A stretch of 64,000 bases of DNA from Rhodospirillaceae bacterium. Lineage in GTDB: Bacteria; Pseudomonadota; Alphaproteobacteria; DSM-16000; Inquilinaceae. Both the position numbers and the translations under genes were made by a program. The DNA lies in the NCBI GenBank assembly GCA_020638575.1, contig JACKIH010000003.1, forward strand, positions 849,501 through 913,500, written 5' to 3'. The notes under the pieces are model-generated. The model saw nothing but the letters and a program-made list of their open reading frames with translations, had not been told where the DNA came from and searched no databases. Positions 24,658-35,130 of this stretch are shown here, one piece after another. How positions within the stretch are numbered: the stretch's first letter is position 1; each line of letters begins with the position of its first letter.

Positions 24658-25779
24658 ATGCGGGATGATGTTTCCACCGTCAGTGATCGTGAGCGGCTGG
24701 CACGCGTCCGCCTTGCCCGTACCGAAACGGTGGGCCCGATCACCTACCGCACCCTGCTTGCCCGCTACGGCTCCGCCCAGGCATCGCTGGAGGCGCTGCC
24801 CGGCCTCGCCCAGCGCGGCGGACGGCGCAAACCGCTCAGGCCGCCGCCGGCCGCCGATGTCGCCGCCGACCTCGACCGCCTGGCCAGGATGGGCGGCCGC
24901 CTCGTCACCCTGCCGGAGCCGGACTATCCCGAAGCGCTGGCCGCGATCGAGGATGCGCCGCCCGTCCTCTCGGTACTGGGTCACCTGCACCTGCTGGCAC
25001 GGCCCTCTGTCGCCATCGTCGGTGCCCGCAACGCCTCGACCAACGGCCGCAAGCTGGCACGCGACCTGGCGACGGCCCTTGGGCGGGCCGGCTATGTCGT
25101 GGTGTCGGGCCTGGCCCGCGGCATCGACACTGCAGCCCACGGCAGCGCGCTCGACACCGGCACCGTCGGCGTGCTCGCCGGCGGTGTGGACGTGATCTAC
25201 CCGCCGGAAAACGCCGGCCTGCACGCCCGCCTGGCCGAAGCCGGCGCGCTCGTCTCCGAAGCACCCTGCGGGGCGGAGCCGCTCGGCCGTCACTTCCCGC
25301 GGCGCAACCGCATCATCAGCGGGCTGTCGCTGGGCGTGGTGGTGGTGGAAGCGGCACGGCGCTCTGGCTCGCTGATCACCGCCAGACTGGCTGCAGAGCA
25401 GGGCCGCGAGGTGTTCGCCGTGCCCGGATCGCCGCTCGATCCCCGCGCCCAGGGAGCCAACGATCTCATCCGCAAGGGAGCCGTGCTGGTGCAGGACGCC
25501 GACGACGTCTTGTCGGAGCTGGTGCGCCAGACCGCGCCGCTGGCGGACCGTGCACGCGACGCGTACACCCCGCCGCCCGGTGCCCCGTTGCTGGCCGAAG
25601 CCGAGCTGGCAGACGCCCGCGACCGGCTGCTGCGGGCCATGTCGCCGACCCCGAGCGATGTTGACGAACTGATCCGGGATTGCCAATTGTCTGCCGCCGT
25701 CGTCTGGACGGTGCTGCTCGACCTCGAACTGGCCGGGCGGGTGGAGCGCCTGCCGGGCAACCGGGTGGCCTTGGTGTAG
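24658..25779 (+). CDS. dprA: DNA-processing protein DprA/Smf
   Basis: DprA binds incoming single-stranded DNA and loads RecA during transformation; in non-competent bacteria its role is less clear. The 373-residue protein has an N-terminal SAM-like region, the Rossmann-like DprA core (about 95-300: SVAIVGARNAS, VVSGLARGIDTAAH, FPRRNRIISGLS, VVEAARRSGSLITA) and a C-terminal winged-helix domain (about 310-373). It precedes topA by 56 bases, the usual alphaproteobacterial order. Confidence 0.95.
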   Translation: MRDDVSTVSDRERLARVRLARTETVGPITYRTLLARYGSAQASLEALPGLAQRGGRRKPLRPPPAADVAADLDRLARMGGRLVTLPEPDYPEALAAIEDAPPVLSVLGHLHLLARPSVAIVGARNASTNGRKLARDLATALGRAGYVVVSGLARGIDTAAHGSALDTGTVGVLAGGVDVIYPPENAGLHARLAEAGALVSEAPCGAEPLGRHFPRRNRIISGLSLGVVVVEAARRSGSLITARLAAEQGREVFAVPGSPLDPRAQGANDLIRKGAVLVQDADDVLSELVRQTAPLADRARDAYTPPPGAPLLAEAELADARDRLLRAMSPTPSDVDELIRDCQLSAAVVWTVLLDLELAGRVERLPGNRVALV

Positions 25780-25835
25780 ATCGCGTCCGGCAGGCCGTCA
25801 GCCCCGGGCACCAACACTTGCCATTTGGGGGAGCC

Positions 25836-28577
25836 GTGGCGGCCAACACTCTGGTCATTGTCGAATCGCCGGCCAAGGCCAAGACGATCAACAAGTACCT
25901 TGGTCCGGACTACCAGGTGCTGGCCAGCTATGGACATGTGCGCGACCTGCCGGCGCGCGACGGTTCGGTGCGCCCCGACGAAGACTTCGCCATGGACTGG
26001 GCGGTGGCCGACCGCTCCAAGAAGCACATGGCGGAAATCGCCAAGGCCGCGCGCTCGGCCCGGCAGATCCTGCTGGCCACCGACCCCGACCGCGAGGGCG
26101 AGGCCATTTCCTGGCACGTCCAGGAACTGCTGGCCGACAAGAGCCGGGTGAAGGACGTCGACATCAAGCGCATCACCTTCAACGAGATCACGCGCGCCGC
26201 GGTGCTCGACGCCATCGCGCATCCCCGCGCCGTCAACCGCGAGCTGGTGGAAGCCTATCTGGCGCGCCGCGCGCTGGACTACCTGGTGGGCTTCACCCTG
26301 TCGCCGGTGCTGTGGCGCAAGCTGCCGGGCTCGCGCTCGGCCGGCCGCGTGCAGTCGGTGGCGCTGCGCCTGATCGCCGAACGCGAAGCGGAGATCGAAA
26401 GCTTCACGGCGCGGGAATACTGGACCATCGAGGCCCAGCTCCGCTCGGCGTCCGGTGCCGACGTCACCGCCCGCCTGACCCACCTGGACGGCCGCAAGCT
26501 CGACAAGTTCGACATTGCCAACGAGACCGACGCGCGCGCCATCACCGACCGCCTGGGCCCGCTCAGCTATGCCGTGCGCGACCTGGAGACCAAGGAGGTG
26601 CGGCGGCGCCCGGCGCCACCCTTCACCACCTCCACGCTGCAGCAGGAAGCCTCCCGCAAGCTCGGGTTCGGTGCCACCCAGACCATGCGCACCGCCCAGA
26701 AACTCTATGAGGGCGTGGACCTGGGCGGCGAGACGGTGGGCCTCATTACCTATATGCGGACCGACGGGCTGCAGCTCGCCGGCGAGGCGGTGGCTGCGGT
26801 GCGCCAGGTGATCGCCACCGGCTACGGCGACGCCTACCTGCCGGCCAAGCCGATCCCCTACAAGTCGGCCCAGAAGAATGCCCAGGAAGCCCACGAGGCG
26901 ATCCGCCCCACCGATCCCAAGCGGCGGCCGGACCAGCTCGCCCATGTGCTCGACCGCGACATGCTGCGGCTCTACGACCTCATCTGGAAGCGCACCATCG
27001 CGTGTCAGATGGCGCCGGCGGTGCTCGACCAGATGACGGTGGACATCGCGTCGGGCGATGGGGCGGTGGTGCTGCGGGCAACCGGCTCGGTGGTCAAGTT
27101 CGACGGCTTCCTGCGCGTCTACGAGGAAGGCCGCGACGACACCGGCGACGACAAGGGAGAGGACAGCCGACTGCCGCCGCTCACCACCGGCGAGGCCATG
27201 GATCCCCGGCGCATCGACCCGCTGCAGCACTTCACCCAGCCGCCGCCGCGCTACACCGAAGCCAGCCTGGTGAAGCGCATGGAGGAGCTGGGGATCGGCC
27301 GGCCCTCCACCTACGCCTCGATCCTCCAGGTGCTGCAGGACCGCGAGTATGTGCGCCTGGAAAAGCGCCGCTTCGTGCCGGAAGACCGTGGCCGCCTCGT
27401 CACCACCTTCCTCACCGCCTTCTTCCGCCGCTATGTGGAGTATGACTTCACCGCGCAGATGGAGGAGCAGCTCGACGACATCTCCGGCGGCCGCATCGAC
27501 TGGCGGGAGGTCTTGCGCAACTTCTGGGCGGAGTTCTCCCAGGCGGTCGGCGGCACCAAGGACCTTACCATCAGTGCGGTCATCGACGTGATCGACCAGG
27601 CACTGGGGCCGCACTTCTTCCCGCCGCGGGCGGACGGCAACGACCCTCGCCATTGCCCCGCCTGCAAGGCCGGGCGGCTCGGCATCAAGTTCGCCCGGTC
27701 GGGCGGCTTCATCGGCTGCTCCAACTACCCGGAATGCCGCTTCACCCGGCCGCTCGAAGTGCCCAACGGCAACGGCGAGGCCGAGGCGGCGGCCCAGCTT
27801 CCGCGCTTGCTCGGCAACCATCCCGACAGCGGCGAACCGATTTCGGTACGCAGCGGCCCCTATGGGCTCTACGTCCAGCTCGGCGAAGGCGGCGACGGGG
27901 CAAAGCCCAAGCGCGCCTCGCTGCCGCCGGGCAGCGACCCCAACTCGATTACCCTGGAGCAGGCGGTGGCGGCGCTGGCCCTGCCACGCATCGTCGGCCA
28001 GCACCCGGAAACCGGCGATCCCATCGAAGCCAATGTCGGCCGCTTCGGGCCGTACCTGAAATACCAGAACCGCTTCTGGTCGCTGGCGGCCGACGAGGAC
28101 GTGCTGTCGATCGGCATGAACCGCGCGGTGGAGCTGCTGTCGCCGCTGCGGGTTCTGGGCGACCACCCGGACGGCGGCGGCGAGATCGCCATCTACCGGG
28201 GGCCGCAGCGCCCCTTCGTTCTGTTCGGCAAGACCAAGGCCACCCTGCCCAAGGGCACGGAGTATGCCGAGCTGACGGTGGAGGACGCGGTACGCCTGAT
28301 CGCGGCGCGCGAAGCCAATGGCGGCGGCCGCAACGGCGGCAAGGCCAAGAAGGCCGCCGCCGCCAAGTCCAGCAAGTCCGCGAAGGCGAGCAAGCCCGAG
28401 ACCAAGGCGAGCAAGGCCGACGCCAAGGCCAAGGAGAAGCCGGAGCCGAAGGCCGCCAAGTCGGCCAATCCCGGCAAGGCGAAGAGCACCGGCGGCAAGT
28501 CCACGGCGCGGCGCTCGGCTGCTTCGACCGAAGGCACCAAGGCGGCCGCCAGCCGATCGAAGACCGCCAAGAGCTGA
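25836..28577 (+). CDS. topA: DNA topoisomerase I with a Lys/Ala-rich C-terminal tail
   Basis: This type IA topoisomerase relaxes negative supercoils. From the GTG at 25836 (GGGGGAG ribosome-binding site) it has 913 residues. The TOPRIM domain shows VIVESPAKAKTI and TDPDREGEAI. The catalytic tyrosine is Y306 in GLITYMRTDG. One Cys4 zinc element (CPACKAGRLG to CSNYPEC) follows, then three TopA C-terminal repeats built on GxxxxHPDSGEPI-like units. The last 85 or so residues are almost only Lys, Ala, Ser and Thr, a disordered basic tail likely to bind DNA. Confidence 0.97.
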   Translation: MAANTLVIVESPAKAKTINKYLGPDYQVLASYGHVRDLPARDGSVRPDEDFAMDWAVADRSKKHMAEIAKAARSARQILLATDPDREGEAISWHVQELLADKSRVKDVDIKRITFNEITRAAVLDAIAHPRAVNRELVEAYLARRALDYLVGFTLSPVLWRKLPGSRSAGRVQSVALRLIAEREAEIESFTAREYWTIEAQLRSASGADVTARLTHLDGRKLDKFDIANETDARAITDRLGPLSYAVRDLETKEVRRRPAPPFTTSTLQQEASRKLGFGATQTMRTAQKLYEGVDLGGETVGLITYMRTDGLQLAGEAVAAVRQVIATGYGDAYLPAKPIPYKSAQKNAQEAHEAIRPTDPKRRPDQLAHVLDRDMLRLYDLIWKRTIACQMAPAVLDQMTVDIASGDGAVVLRATGSVVKFDGFLRVYEEGRDDTGDDKGEDSRLPPLTTGEAMDPRRIDPLQHFTQPPPRYTEASLVKRMEELGIGRPSTYASILQVLQDREYVRLEKRRFVPEDRGRLVTTFLTAFFRRYVEYDFTAQMEEQLDDISGGRIDWREVLRNFWAEFSQAVGGTKDLTISAVIDVIDQALGPHFFPPRADGNDPRHCPACKAGRLGIKFARSGGFIGCSNYPECRFTRPLEVPNGNGEAEAAAQLPRLLGNHPDSGEPISVRSGPYGLYVQLGEGGDGAKPKRASLPPGSDPNSITLEQAVAALALPRIVGQHPETGDPIEANVGRFGPYLKYQNRFWSLAADEDVLSIGMNRAVELLSPLRVLGDHPDGGGEIAIYRGPQRPFVLFGKTKATLPKGTEYAELTVEDAVRLIAAREANGGGRNGGKAKKAAAAKSSKSAKASKPETKASKADAKAKEKPEPKAAKSANPGKAKSTGGKSTARRSAASTEGTKAAASRSKTAKS

Positions 28578-28598
28578 CCCCCTCACCCAGGAGCTGAT

Positions 28599-30839
28599 TT
28601 GGCCCGCAAGAAAGCCGGCCCCTTTCCCAGCCGCGACGAGGTGCTGCGCTACATCGCGGACAGCCCGACGCCGTTGACCAAGCGCGATCTGGTGCGCGCG
28701 TTCCAGATCCAGGTGGACGACCGTCCCCGCTTCAAGGACCTGCTGCGCGAGATCGAGACGGCGGGCGAGGTGGACCGCGGCCGCGGCCGGCGCCTTGCCA
28801 AGCCGGAAGCCCTGCCTTCCGTCACCGTGCTGCGGGTGGTCTCCGTCGATCTGGACGGCGAGGCTACGGCCACGCCGGACCGCTGGGACGAAAGCGACGG
28901 CCCGCCCCCGCGCATCTTCATTGCCCCGGAAAGCCGGCCGGGTGCTGCCCTTTCCGCCGGCCAGCGCGCGCTGGTACGCCTGCGCCAGCAGCCGGACGGC
29001 AGCTACGCCGGCAAGGTGTTGAAGGCGCTGGACGACGCCCGCCAGGCCCGCCAGCTCGGCATCCTCCGGCGCGCCCGCACCGGCTGGACCTTCCAGTCGG
29101 CCGACCGGCGCCAGCGCGATCCCCTGAAGATCGACCCCGCGGACGTGGTGGACGGCGAGGACGGCGACGTGGTGGTGGCTGCCCTGGAGACGCGCGGCCG
29201 CCTGCACCCGGCGCGCGTGCGCATCACCGAGCGCCTGGGCAAGGCCGACGACCCCAAGGTGTTCAGCCTGCTCGCCATCCACGCCGCCGGCATTCCCACC
29301 GAGTTTCCCGCCGAGGCGGCCGACCAGGCGGCCCGCGCCCGCTTCGAGGTTCCCGCAGGCTATGCCGATCTGACCGAGCTGCCGCTGGTGACCATCGACG
29401 GGGCCGATGCGCGCGACTTCGACGACGCGGTGTGGGCGGAACCCGATGGCGAGGGCTGGCACCTGGTGGTGGCCATCGCCGACGTCGCCCACTACGTGCC
29501 GGCCGGCAGCCCGCTCGACCGCGAGGCGGAGAAGCGCGGCAACAGCGTCTACCTGCCCGACCGGGTGGTGCCGATGCTGCCGGAAGCGCTGTCCAACGGC
29601 CTGTGTTCGCTGGTGCCCGGCGAGGAGCGGCTGTGCCTGGCCGCCGACCTGTGGATCGACGGCGACGGCCGGCTCGCCCGCCACCGCTTCCGCCGCGGCG
29701 TCATGCGTTCGTACGCCCGGCTGACCTACGAGCAGGTGCAGGCCGCCCGCGACGGCAGCCCGGACGAAACGACCGCACCGCTGCTGGAAACCGCCATTGC
29801 TCCCCTTTACGGCGCCTTCGCCAGCCTCGCCAAGGCACGCGAAGCCCGCGGCACGCTCGATCTCGACCTGCCGGAACGGGTGGTGCGCATCGGCGAGGAC
29901 GGTCACGTCGCCGGCATTGCCGAGCGGACCCGGCTCGACAGCCACCGGCTGATCGAGGAATTCATGATCGCCGCCAACGTGGCGGCCGCCGAGTCGCTGG
30001 CGGGCAGCCGGCTCGGCTGCATCTACCGGGTGCACGATGCACCCGATCCGGCACGGCTGGAGGCCCTCAGCGATGCCCTGTCGCCGCTCGGCTACCGCAT
30101 CGCCAAGGGCCAGGTGATCCGCCCGCGCGCCTTCACCCAGGTGCTGGAACGGGTGCGCGGCACCGCCCAGGCGCCGCTGGTCAACGAGCTGATCCTGCGC
30201 TCTCAGGCCCAGGCCGCCTACAGTCCGGACAATATCGGGCACTTCGGCCTGGCCCTGCCGCTTTATGCCCATTTCACCTCGCCGATTCGGCGCTACGCCG
30301 ACCTGACGGTGCACCGCGCGCTGATCCGCCGCTTCTCCCTCGGGGCCGGCGGCACCACCGAGGAGGAGCAGGCGCGGCTGGAGGACGTGGCCGAGCACAT
30401 CTCGCTGACCGAGCGCCGGGCCGCGGCGGCGGAACGCGAAGCGGTGGACCGCTTCACCGCCGCCTTCCTGATGGGCCGGCTGGGCGAGGTGTTTTCCGGG
30501 CGCATCATGGGCGTCACCCGTTTTGGCCTGTTCGTGCGGCTGGCGGAAACCGGGGCGGACGGGCTGGTCCCCGTCTCTACCCTGCCCGACGATTTCTACC
30601 ACCACGACGAGGCCGCCCATTGCCTGGTCGGCCGCCGTTGGGGCCGCGTCTTCGGGCTGGGTGCGGCGGTAACGGTGCGCCTGGTCCAGGCCGAGCCGCT
30701 GACCGGCGGCTGCCTGCTCAACCTCGTCGACGCCGACGAGGGCGCGCCGGGCGAGCTGGCGCCGCGGGCGCTGGTGCCCGGAGCACGCAGCGGGCGGCCC
30801 CGCGGCCGCCCGCCGCGGCGCGGACCTCGCCGCCGGTGA
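28599..30839 (+). CDS. rnr: Ribonuclease R (3'-5' exoribonuclease)
   Basis: RNase R degrades structured RNA. The 746-residue protein has an N-terminal helix-turn-helix region, cold-shock domains, and the RNB catalytic domain (about 265-600) with TIDGADARDFDDAV, which carries the metal-binding Asp residues, and HFTSPIRRYADLTVHR. A C-terminal S1 domain (IMGVTRFGLFVRL) and an Arg/Pro-rich tail follow. The start is a TTG at 28599 with an AGGAG ribosome-binding site, 21 bases after topA, so the two are probably one operon. Confidence 0.95.
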   Translation: MARKKAGPFPSRDEVLRYIADSPTPLTKRDLVRAFQIQVDDRPRFKDLLREIETAGEVDRGRGRRLAKPEALPSVTVLRVVSVDLDGEATATPDRWDESDGPPPRIFIAPESRPGAALSAGQRALVRLRQQPDGSYAGKVLKALDDARQARQLGILRRARTGWTFQSADRRQRDPLKIDPADVVDGEDGDVVVAALETRGRLHPARVRITERLGKADDPKVFSLLAIHAAGIPTEFPAEAADQAARARFEVPAGYADLTELPLVTIDGADARDFDDAVWAEPDGEGWHLVVAIADVAHYVPAGSPLDREAEKRGNSVYLPDRVVPMLPEALSNGLCSLVPGEERLCLAADLWIDGDGRLARHRFRRGVMRSYARLTYEQVQAARDGSPDETTAPLLETAIAPLYGAFASLAKAREARGTLDLDLPERVVRIGEDGHVAGIAERTRLDSHRLIEEFMIAANVAAAESLAGSRLGCIYRVHDAPDPARLEALSDALSPLGYRIAKGQVIRPRAFTQVLERVRGTAQAPLVNELILRSQAQAAYSPDNIGHFGLALPLYAHFTSPIRRYADLTVHRALIRRFSLGAGGTTEEEQARLEDVAEHISLTERRAAAAEREAVDRFTAAFLMGRLGEVFSGRIMGVTRFGLFVRLAETGADGLVPVSTLPDDFYHHDEAAHCLVGRRWGRVFGLGAAVTVRLVQAEPLTGGCLLNLVDADEGAPGELAPRALVPGARSGRPRGRPPRRGPRRR

Positions 30840-30980
30840 GTGACGACCCTCCATCACGGGTTGCCGGAACGGGAGAATCGATCCACTTCGTTCTGTGACG
30901 CAGCGCCTAAAAATCCCCACAGTGGCGCTGCCCCATCAACCGACGCATCGGTTGTCCCCGTGGGACCGGTAGGAACGAGA

Positions 30981-32582
30981 ATGACGCGACTGTCCCGTGC
31001 TTGGCTGACCAAACCGCTTGCCGGCCTGTTCCTGCTCGGCACCATCGCCGGTTGTGCCGCCGATGGATCGTCTGCACCCGCCGATACGGCTGCCGCAGCA
31101 CCGCAGGCGGCCGCCGAGCGCGGCCCCACCGATCCGGTGTTCACCGTCGGCTACGACCGCATGTCGGACATCTATCTGGAGGCGGTCGACCTGGGCGAAC
31201 TGACGGCCGATGGGCTGGACGGGCTGTCAGGCATCGATCCGGACATCCATGCCCTGCGGGCCGGCGACCACCTGGACCTGCTGCGCGGCACAACGCTGCT
31301 GGGCAGCTACGCCAGTGCCGATGCCTTCGACAGTGCGGCCTGGGCCGCCATCGCCACGGCCGCGGTGGAAGATGCCGCCACCGCCTCGCCGCTGGTGGCC
31401 GATGCCGGGTCTGAAGCGATCTACGAAGCGGTGTTCGATGCCATCGTCGCCGACCTCGACGAATACTCCCGCTACGTCAACGCCGAGGAAGCGGAAGCCG
31501 AGCGCGCCTCGCGGGATGGCTACGGCGGCGTCGGCCTGCTGCTCAACTTCAACGACGATGCCGGGTTCGGCTTCGTGGAGGACGTCTTCGACGGCAGCCC
31601 GGCCGAAGCCGCCGGCGTCCGCATCGGCGACGTGTTCGTGGCGGTGGATGGCCAGCCCACCACCGGGTGGAGCCTCCAGGATCTCGCCCACCACCTGCGC
31701 GGCCCCATCGGCACCGTGGTCACCGTTACGGTGCGCGGCGCCGACGGCCTGCTGCGCACCATCTCCATGCGCCGCGCCCAGGTGATCATCGACACGGTGG
31801 ACGCCGAAGTGCGCGACGGCATCGGCATCATGCACATCTCGCGCTTCAACGCCGGCACGCTGGAGCAGGCGCGCGACGTGCTGGGCGACCTGCTGGCCGA
31901 GCTGAGCTGGTCGGGCGGGATCGGGCTGGTGCTCGACCTGCGCGGCAATCCCGGCGGCCTCTTGGACCAGTCGGTGGGCTTGGCCGACCTGTTCATCGAA
32001 TCGGGCGACATCATCACCACCCGCGGCCGCCACCCCGATAGCTTCCAGCGCTTCCCGGCCAGCGGCGGCGATCTGGCGGACGGATTGCCCATGGTGGTGC
32101 TGGTGGACGGCCGCTCTGCCTCCGGTGCCGAGATCGTCGCCGCGGCCTTGCAGGATGCCGGGCGTGCGGTGGTGATCGGCTCGTCCTCGTTCGGCAAGGG
32201 CAGCGTACAGACGGTGTCGCGCCTGCCCAACGGCGGCGAGCTGTTCCTGACCTGGAGCCGCATCTACGGGCCGGCGGGGATCACCATCCACCGCCAGGGC
32301 GTCACCCCCACCATCTGCACCTCCAGCGGACTCGGCGATGCCGCAACGATCCTCCAGGCGTTCCGGTCCGGTGCCATCCCGACACCGGACATGCTGCTGG
32401 ACCAGCGCCAGCGCGCGGCCGACGACGACGACGCGCTGCGCGAACTGCGCGAGGCGTGCCCGTGGCGGGAGCATGACAGCGACCTGGATATCGACGTGGC
32501 GATCGCGCTCTTGGAAGACCAGACCCTGTTCGCCCGCGCGCTGGACACGGCCCCCGCAGCCACCCTGGCGGCCGCCCAGTAG
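30981..32582 (+). CDS. S41 (C-terminal processing) peptidase, lipoprotein
   Basis: This is a 533-residue carboxy-terminal-processing protease. The signal peptide ends in a lipobox with C25 (TIAGC), so it should be a lipoprotein. A PDZ domain lies about residues 190-275 (YGGVGLLLNFND, GSPAEAAGVRIGDVFVAVDG). The S41 catalytic domain follows with nucleophile S381 in DGRSASG and general base K406 in SSFGKGSVQT; the 25-residue spacing matches CtpB. An AGGAACGAG ribosome-binding site precedes the ATG. It lies between rnr and rpmG on the same strand. The substrate is unknown. Confidence 0.9.
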   Translation: MTRLSRAWLTKPLAGLFLLGTIAGCAADGSSAPADTAAAAPQAAAERGPTDPVFTVGYDRMSDIYLEAVDLGELTADGLDGLSGIDPDIHALRAGDHLDLLRGTTLLGSYASADAFDSAAWAAIATAAVEDAATASPLVADAGSEAIYEAVFDAIVADLDEYSRYVNAEEAEAERASRDGYGGVGLLLNFNDDAGFGFVEDVFDGSPAEAAGVRIGDVFVAVDGQPTTGWSLQDLAHHLRGPIGTVVTVTVRGADGLLRTISMRRAQVIIDTVDAEVRDGIGIMHISRFNAGTLEQARDVLGDLLAELSWSGGIGLVLDLRGNPGGLLDQSVGLADLFIESGDIITTRGRHPDSFQRFPASGGDLADGLPMVVLVDGRSASGAEIVAAALQDAGRAVVIGSSSFGKGSVQTVSRLPNGGELFLTWSRIYGPAGITIHRQGVTPTICTSSGLGDAATILQAFRSGAIPTPDMLLDQRQRAADDDDALRELREACPWREHDSDLDIDVAIALLEDQTLFARALDTAPAATLAAAQ

Positions 32583-32640
32583 ACCCCCGCCGCGGTGGCC
32601 GGCGCAGCCCCGCTGCCCGGGCGCCGGGCCGACTGCGACC

Positions 32641-32668
32641 TTGACAATCGCGGGCTGCGCCATACTGT
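32641..32668 (+). promoter_or_regulatory. Candidate promoter for rpmG
   Basis: A consensus -35 TTGACA (32641-32646) is followed after 14-16 bases by a weak -10 (CATACT or TACTGT). It lies 109 bases before the rpmG ATG and after the end of the S41 gene. The -35 is clear; the -10 choice is not. Confidence 0.4.
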
Positions 32669-32776
32669 CTCGCGCTCGAGAAACCGTCCGCGCGAGCGTT
32701 GGCTCGGGTCGGCTTTTGGCGGAACAGGCCCCGCCGCACAGCCGATACTACTCTAGAGAAACCGAAAGTCCGATCG

Positions 32777-32944
32777 ATGGCAAAGCCGGCAAATATCAAG
32801 ATCCGCCTCACCAGCTCGGCTGGCACGGGCTACTTCTACGTCACCAAGAAGAACACCAAGAACACCACGGAAAAGCTGACCATGCGCAAGTACGACCCGA
32901 TTGCGCGGCGGCACGTGGAGTTCAAGGAAGGCAAGATCAAGTAG
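32777..32944 (+). CDS. rpmG: 50S ribosomal protein L33
   Basis: At 55 residues it matches the zinc-free proteobacterial L33: start MAKPANIKIRLTSSAGTGYF, then YVTKKNTKNT and MRKYDPIARRHVEFKEGKIK to the end. It is a component of the large ribosomal subunit near the E site. It has its own likely promoter and an intrinsic terminator, so it is probably a monocistronic unit. Confidence 0.98.
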   Translation: MAKPANIKIRLTSSAGTGYFYVTKKNTKNTTEKLTMRKYDPIARRHVEFKEGKIK

Positions 32945-33021
32945 GCAAACGGGCAGCCGCGAGGCCGCGGCGTCCGTAAGACCCTACTGCCAGGTCTCCC
33001 TGCCCGATTGCGGTAGATGGC

Positions 33022-33060
33022 ACCGGCCCCGGCACTCCGCCGCGGCCGGTTTTGCGTTTT
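33022..33060 (+). terminator. Intrinsic terminator after rpmG
   Basis: ACCGGCC (33022-33028) and GGCCGGT (33044-33050) form a 7-bp stem with a GC-rich loop that could pair further, followed by TTTGCGTTTT. It lies 78 bases after the rpmG stop and before the convergent pleD. A smaller hairpin, GCCGCG/CGCGGC at 32956-32971, precedes it. Confidence 0.65.
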
Positions 33061-33110
33061 GCTGATATGGAGGAAAATGGCGGGCGCTGAGCGCGCCTGC
33101 CGGCATCGGC

Positions 33111-34526
<1,416 letters not shown>

Positions 34527-34530
34527 GCAC

Positions 34531-34899
34531 CTACTGTTCCAGATGTTTCTTAACAGTTCGTAAGAACAGGCTGACAGATATCGGTTTTGAGAGGTAGTCC
34601 TCGCAACCGCCCTCGCGAATCTTCTCCTCGTCGCCCTTCATGGCGAACGCGGTGACGGCGATAACCGGAATCGCCTTCAGCTCATCGTCGGCCTTGAGCC
34701 ACTTGGTCACTTCCAGCCCGGACACCTCGAGAAGCTGGATGTCCATCAAAATCAGATCCGGCCGATGCTCCCGCGCCATGCGCAAAGCTTCCATACCGTC
34801 CTTGGTCTGCAAAGTATCGTAACCGTTAGCCTCCAAAAGATCATGAAATAGCTTCATGTTCAATTCATTATCTTCAACGATTAGAACAGTCTTGGACAT
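34531..34899 (-). CDS. divK: Single-domain cell-cycle response regulator DivK
   Basis: The 122-residue protein is a lone receiver domain with ED near the start, phospho-acceptor D53 (LILMDIQLLEVSG), Thr in AVTAFAMKGDEEK, and Lys in DYLSKPIS. These motifs match DivK, which signals to PleC/DivJ and controls CtrA activity. The ATG at 34899 fits the DivK N-terminus; upstream in-frame residues do not. The divK-pleD order is the classic alphaproteobacterial operon. Confidence 0.95.
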   Translation of the reverse strand: MSKTVLIVEDNELNMKLFHDLLEANGYDTLQTKDGMEALRMAREHRPDLILMDIQLLEVSGLEVTKWLKADDELKAIPVIAVTAFAMKGDEEKIREGGCEDYLSKPISVSLFLRTVKKHLEQ

Positions 34900-34936
34900 G
34901 TTCGAGTCCTTCGTGTCGACCCACTTCGGCGCGCAA

Positions 34937-34963
34937 AGTATAGGTCTGCGGGGATAGGCACAA
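34937..34963 (-). promoter_or_regulatory. Candidate promoter for divK-pleD
   Basis: On the minus strand TTGTGC (34963-34958) and TATACT (34942-34937) are separated by 15 bases and lie about 40 bases before the divK start. The -10 is close to consensus; the spacing is short. I found no perfect CtrA site (TTAA-N7-TTAAC) here. Confidence 0.4.
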
Positions 34964-35130
34964 CCGATTGAAATTGCGAGATGGAATGGTCCGATCAGAA
35001 CACTGGCGGGTCCCATGAATCGCGACGCGTCGCCACGGACCGCCACATCCGGTACGGTCAGGACCGTCGGGATCGTTTACCTTTGGCCGCGGCTTTCAGC
35101 ACTGCGGCATTATAGCGGAGCGACGCTGTC

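Noticed and set aside
25290..30920. An open frame of about 1,876 codons on the minus strand, antisense to dprA, topA and rnr
   Set aside because: It mirrors three clear genes. Stop codons are rare in high-GC antisense frames, and its Gly/His/Arg-rich translation has no family resemblance.
34970..35130. LexA box upstream of dinB
   Set aside because: No GTTC-N7-GTTC or GAAC-N7-GAAC is present in this gap.
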